Under the pieces are notes generated by a model, which had not been told where the DNA came from, did no database searches, and worked only from the letters and a program-made list of their open reading frames with translations. A stretch of DNA of 64,000 nt from Saprospiraceae bacterium (GTDB taxonomy: Bacteria > Bacteroidota > Bacteroidia > Chitinophagales > Saprospiraceae): the NCBI GenBank assembly GCA_016787525.1, contig JAEUUP010000107.1, positions 18,988 through 82,987 on the forward strand, given 5' to 3'. The position numbers and the translations under genes are program-made. Numbering within the stretch: position 1 is the stretch's first letter; each line of letters begins with the position of its first letter. Shown piece after piece: positions 60,890 to 64,000 of this stretch.

Positions 60890-61690
60890 ATGAAAAATAT
60901 ACACTTTTTAATCGTTTTTCTATCAAACGTTGCCGTTTTATCGGCACAAGATGCCTTTCAATTAGCACCGCCGTTGTTAAAATACCCCTCAGTATTTTTC
61001 ACAAAAGAAGCTAAAATTGACTTGGTTTTTGCCGAACCCAATACTCAAATTCACTATACTTTAAACGGGGAAGAACCGACTGAAAATGCGCAACGCTATA
61101 CGCACCCCCTCAGTATCACAAAGAATTTTACAACCGTCAAAGCGCGGGTTTTCGGAAAAAACTACTTGCCTTCTGATGTTGTGCAAGCGACGTTTATCAA
61201 AGAAGGTTTGCCCATAAAATCTGCTGAAACGACACTGCCCAATCCAAAATACAAAGGTTCTGGTGCGAAGACTTTGATAGACAATGAAGGTGGAAAAACC
61301 ACCGTTTCAAGCCCCACATGGTTGGGTTTTCAGACAGATACTGTTGATGTTATTTTGAATTTACACAAAAAAGAAAAGTTCAAAAAGGTGCTTATTGGTC
61401 TTTTGCGAGACTATGGTTCTTGGATTTTTTTGCCTGAAAAGATAGCGATTTACGCTTTTGACGATAAAAAAAATTATTTTCAATTACTTGATAATCAAAT
61501 ATTTAACCAATCAAAAGACATAAAAGGTAGTTTTTATACCCCCTCAGTATTGTCGCTTAAAAAAAGTATCAAAACAGACAAAATCAAAATCCAATTGCAT
61601 GTAGTAAAACAAATACCCGATTGGCATGTCGGCAAAGGGAATCGGAGTTGGATTTTTATAGACGAAATAAAAGTGTACGGAGATGAATAA
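60890..61690 (+). CDS. Secreted chitobiase-C domain plus discoidin-like module protein
   Basis: A 266-residue protein with signal peptide (MKNIHFLIVFLSNVAVLSAQ). Residues about 25-110 form a chitobiase/hexosaminidase C-terminal domain (IDLVFAEPNTQIHYTLNGEEPTENAQRY...VKARVFGKNYLPSDV). Residues about 120-266 form the shared module (PNPKYKGSGAKTLIDNEG...TWLGFQTDTVDVILNLHK...GSWIFLPEKI...RSWIFIDEIKVYGDE). No catalytic domain, so probably a binding protein of a surface complex. It overlaps the next gene by 8 nt. Three 10-mers (60985, 61106, 61540), the highest density per kb here. Confidence 0.85.
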   Translation: MKNIHFLIVFLSNVAVLSAQDAFQLAPPLLKYPSVFFTKEAKIDLVFAEPNTQIHYTLNGEEPTENAQRYTHPLSITKNFTTVKARVFGKNYLPSDVVQATFIKEGLPIKSAETTLPNPKYKGSGAKTLIDNEGGKTTVSSPTWLGFQTDTVDVILNLHKKEKFKKVLIGLLRDYGSWIFLPEKIAIYAFDDKKNYFQLLDNQIFNQSKDIKGSFYTPSVLSLKKSIKTDKIKIQLHVVKQIPDWHVGKGNRSWIFIDEIKVYGDE

Positions 61691-63848
61691 AACGAAAAAC
61701 CTAACTTATAATACCACTTTTGCGCTCAATTGCCTTTTACTTTTCCTTGTTGTGTTTGGCAATACTTTGGCTGTCCCGATTGGGTTGCAGTTCGTGGGGC
61801 GTATGCACCCTTTGCTTTTGCATTTTCCAATAGTTTTATTGGTTTTAGCGGCTGTTTGGGAGGTTTTTTTAAGCAAAAAATTAGGAAATACTGAGGGGGG
61901 GCAACCAATAACTAATAACGAAATCGGCGACTGGATTTTGTTATCGGCTGCACTCACGGCTGTCTTATCGGCATTGATGGGTTTGTTTTTATCGCAAGAA
62001 GAGGGTTACAAAGCGGAAGCGATTTTTTGGCACAAATGGACAGGCGTGGCAGTGGCATTTCTGTCGTTTGTCTGGTACAGTTTTCGGCAAACTGCGCGGC
62101 AGGCAAAAGGTTTGAGGGCGTTAGCGAGTGTGTCAAGTCTCGCAGCAGTCGTGTGGGCGGGGCATCAAGGCGCAAATATCACGCATGGCGAAAGTTTTTT
62201 AACAGCACCTTTTCAGACTAAAAATGAAGAAAAACAGGTGTCCGCCGATGAAGCCGTGATATTTACGGATTTGGTAAAACCTATTTTGGAGAAAAAATGT
62301 ATGAGTTGCCACAATACGCAAAAAGCCAAAGGCGATTTGATAATGGAAACACAAGAGCAATTACTGAGGGGGGGCAAAAATGGCAAATTGTGGGACTTGG
62401 CGGCGGCTGATTTGGGTTTGATGATGCAACGGGTTCACTTGCCATTGGATGAAAAAAAGCATATGCCACCCGCAGGAAAACCCCAATTGACCACCGAAGA
62501 AACGGCTATTTTATTTCATTGGCTGAAAAATGGGGCGAGTTTTACTAAAAAAGTGAGCGAATTGGCGGATACAGATACTTTGAAAATACTGGCAAAAGCT
62601 ATTTTAAAATCAAGCGATACCGAAGTTTATACATTCAAAGCGGCGGACGAAAGCACCATTAAAAAATTGAATAATAATTATCGTGTCATTTCGCCTTTGT
62701 CGCTCAATTCTCCAGCTTTGAGTGTCGAGTTTTTTGGTGCTTCTTTTTTTTCGAGCGAAAAATTGAGCGAATTGAAAGGCATTAAAGAACAATTGGTGCA
62801 TTTGGGTTTGAATAAAATGCCTGTGAAAGATGAAGATTTAAAAACGATAGCGGGTTTTGGGAATTTGAGAAAACTAAATTTATCGTTTACGCAAATAACA
62901 GGCGCGACTTTGGGCGAATTGAAAAGCCTAAAACATTTGCGCCAACTGTCGCTTTCGGGTACACCTGTCACTATGGCACAATTAGAAGATCTAGCGCAGA
63001 TGCCCGCGTTAAAAACCTTGCAACTGTGGAATACAGGCGTTTCGCCACAAGATTTGGCTGCTTTGAAGTCAAAATTGCCCAATATTTCGATTGAATCGGG
63101 TTTTAGAGGCGATACGGTTGTTGCCCGTTTGAGTATGCCGATTTTAGAAAACGATGAAGTACAGGTTTTTAAAGAAGATACTAAAATCACGCTCAAACAC
63201 TATGTGAAAGGGGCAGTCATTCGCTACACTTTGGACGGAACTGCGCCCGATAGCCTCAAATCGCCCGCTTATACTGAGGGGGGGATTTTGATTAATCAAT
63301 CCACAACTTTGAAAGCCAAAGCCTTTTTAGAAGGGTGGGTGAGTAGCGATACTTTGACGCAACAATTCTACAAAGCGGGTCTTGTTGCCGATTCTGTGCG
63401 GTTTGTTCAAGCACCCAATCCACAATATTCGGGTAAAGGAAAGATGCTTTTTGATGGCAAAATGGGCGATTCTAATTTCAAAAGTGGCAAATGGTTGGGT
63501 TTCAAAGAAAATCCAATGGAAGCTGTTTTGTATTTCAATCAACCCGTTACAGTCTCAAAAGTAACGATGAATACGCTGGTTTTGATTGGCAGTTATATCA
63601 TGCCTGCCCAAGAACTGCAAGTGTGGGGCGGCAGCAGTCCGTCAAACTTGACTTTGCTCAAAACGTTGACACCTACTCAACCGACGAAAGAAGCACCATT
63701 TTATACGAAAGGTTTTGAATTTAGTTTTCCAGCTAAACAAGTCAGTGTCTTGAAATTAGTCGGCAAATCTGTTCAAAAACTACCGCCGTGGCATCCTGGC
63801 AAAGGCGACAAAGGTTGGTTTTTTATTGACGAAATATTTATCAATTGA
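61683..63848 (+). CDS. Membrane cytochrome c protein with LRR, chitobiase-C and discoidin-like domains
   Basis: A 721-residue multi-domain protein. Four or five N-terminal transmembrane helices (DUF2231-like, residues about 5-165) precede a single cytochrome c motif near residue 206 (KKCMSCHNTQKAKGDLIMETQEQLL with MPP later). Residues about 310-475 show leucine-rich repeats (LRKLNLSFTQITGATLGELKSLKHLRQLSLSGTPVTMAQLEDLAQMPALKTLQLWNTGVS). Then a chitobiase-C domain (KGAVIRYTLDGTAPDS) and the shared module (KWLGFKENPMEAVLYF...GWFFIDEIFIN). It likely sits in the inner membrane facing the periplasm, linking electron transfer with glycan sensing; inference only. 10-mers at 61889, 62362, 63272. Confidence 0.88.
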   Translation: MNKTKNLTYNTTFALNCLLLFLVVFGNTLAVPIGLQFVGRMHPLLLHFPIVLLVLAAVWEVFLSKKLGNTEGGQPITNNEIGDWILLSAALTAVLSALMGLFLSQEEGYKAEAIFWHKWTGVAVAFLSFVWYSFRQTARQAKGLRALASVSSLAAVVWAGHQGANITHGESFLTAPFQTKNEEKQVSADEAVIFTDLVKPILEKKCMSCHNTQKAKGDLIMETQEQLLRGGKNGKLWDLAAADLGLMMQRVHLPLDEKKHMPPAGKPQLTTEETAILFHWLKNGASFTKKVSELADTDTLKILAKAILKSSDTEVYTFKAADESTIKKLNNNYRVISPLSLNSPALSVEFFGASFFSSEKLSELKGIKEQLVHLGLNKMPVKDEDLKTIAGFGNLRKLNLSFTQITGATLGELKSLKHLRQLSLSGTPVTMAQLEDLAQMPALKTLQLWNTGVSPQDLAALKSKLPNISIESGFRGDTVVARLSMPILENDEVQVFKEDTKITLKHYVKGAVIRYTLDGTAPDSLKSPAYTEGGILINQSTTLKAKAFLEGWVSSDTLTQQFYKAGLVADSVRFVQAPNPQYSGKGKMLFDGKMGDSNFKSGKWLGFKENPMEAVLYFNQPVTVSKVTMNTLVLIGSYIMPAQELQVWGGSSPSNLTLLKTLTPTQPTKEAPFYTKGFEFSFPAKQVSVLKLVGKSVQKLPPWHPGKGDKGWFFIDEIFIN

Positions 63849-63860
63849 AGGATTTGAATA

Positions 63861-63886
63861 GAGAGTGTTCACAAAACTGTGTCAAT
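63861..63886 (+). mobile_element. Probable left inverted repeat of an IS256-family element
   Basis: The sequence GAGAGTGTTCACAAAACTGT at 63861-63880 followed by GTCAAT resembles IS256-family ends (typically GxGTGTT...). It lies 13 nt past the cytochrome gene stop and 24 nt before the transposase start. The partner end lies outside the window. Confidence 0.6.
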
Positions 63887-63909
63887 ACAAAATCTAATTA
63901 CCTTTGTAA

Positions 63910-64000
63910 ATGGAAAAGACATTTAATTTTGAGCACTACAAGAGCGAAGCAGTATCAGGACTGCTGAATGGTCAGCCGTTAACAGGAAAAGACGGAGTAT
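63910..64000 (+). CDS. IS256-family transposase, N-terminal part (cut by window edge)
   Basis: The frame from ATG 63910 encodes MEKTFNFEHYKSEAVSGLL followed by NGQPLTGKDGV and runs off the edge. F-x-F-x-x-x-x-x-x-A...LLNG-x-PLTGKDGV is the N-terminal signature of IS256 mutator-type DDE transposases. It is the only mobile element gene in the window. Confidence 0.85.
   Translation, partial: MEKTFNFEHYKSEAVSGLLNGQPLTGKDGV

Larger units (their letters stand above)
1040..63281. repeat. Dispersed 10-mer family CCCCTCAGTA/TACTGAGGGG, about 61 exact copies
   Basis: Start positions, CCCCTCAGTA on +: 2536, 2687, 3272, 3868, 7394, 7690, 9603, 18033, 19082, 21917, 23069, 24212, 25639, 27722, 29397, 30804, 31621, 34971, 39276, 39610, 40487, 40765, 41419, 42784, 43381, 45622, 47970, 50426, 51668, 52068, 52237, 54581, 55917, 57172, 60985, 61106, 61540. 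TACTGAGGGG on +: 1040, 5362, 5539, 6914, 8340, 9343, 10837, 12722, 12805, 15153, 15893, 16467, 33087, 36798, 37611, 39976, 44220, 45057, 46577, 48320, 53970, 61889, 62362, 63272. Near copies: 10079, 30531, 30601, 32103, 34552. The core is usually preceded by A or extra C and followed by T; the C/G run varies from 4 to 8. Confidence 0.95.

Overview
The window comes from a free-living member of the Bacteroidota (Cytophagales/Saprospirales-like; the exact genus cannot be read from the sequence). The evidence is SusC/SusD pairs, T9SS type A C-terminal sorting domains, AT-rich intergenic DNA without Shine-Dalgarno sequences, and large families of secreted glycoside hydrolases and sulfatases. Nearly every gene belongs to the harvesting of complex glycans from glycoproteins and related polymers.

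Layout. (1) 1-1679 (+): 3' part of a GH20 hexosaminidase. (2) 1730-16175 (all -): a VIT1/CCC1-like metal transporter, then a sialic-acid utilisation cluster read from right to left: SusC, SusD, N-acetylneuraminate lyase, Kelch mutarotase, MFS transporter, a broken SGNH esterase, GlcNAc/ManNAc 2-epimerase, sialidase lipoprotein, GntR/FadR regulator, sialate O-acetylesterase. (3) 16605-35364 (+): GH125 mannosidase, AraC regulator, an unlisted 43-residue membrane peptide, an outer-membrane beta-barrel receptor, three metallophosphoesterases, GH18, GH29, a PNGase F-like amidase, an arylamine N-acetyltransferase lying between a truncated and an intact copy of a DUF4838 gene, and a large alpha/beta-hydrolase. 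(4) 35488-39593 (+): ethanolamine permease and ethanolamine ammonia-lyase (eutB, eutC), interrupted by a 250-bp tandem repeat. (5) 39656-53886: two sulfatases, GH29, a double SGNH hydrolase, a VOC protein, a Bro-N gene, a T9SS protein, a Gfo/Idh/MocA oxidoreductase and a second GH20. (6) 53902-63848 (+): a planctomycete-type surface module: DUF1549/DUF1553 cytochrome protein, DUF1501 protein, NHL propeller, chitobiase-C protein and a membrane cytochrome/LRR protein. (7) 63861-64000: left end of an IS256-family element.

Taken together, PNGase F would release N-glycans; sialidase plus esterase, GH29, GH20, GH18 and GH125 would strip sialic acid, fucose, GlcNAc and mannose; SusC/D and the nan genes would import and catabolise sialic acid; sulfatases would remove sulfate.

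The most striking feature is not a gene. An exact 10-mer, CCCCTCAGTA (reverse TACTGAGGGG), occurs about 61 times by hand count, roughly once per kb, in coding and non-coding DNA and in both orientations. Inside genes it uses five of the six possible frames (the sixth would create TGA) and often sits at family-conserved positions without changing protein length. Three copies of a 31-nt repeat have the same two ends as the 10-mer, with an extra 21 nt (7 codons) containing two small hairpins between them. A truncated esterase gene begins exactly at a 10-mer. The 10-mer therefore looks like an uptake-, Chi- or HIP1-type genomic word, or the footprint of a miniature repeat, and is the best candidate here for an undescribed system.
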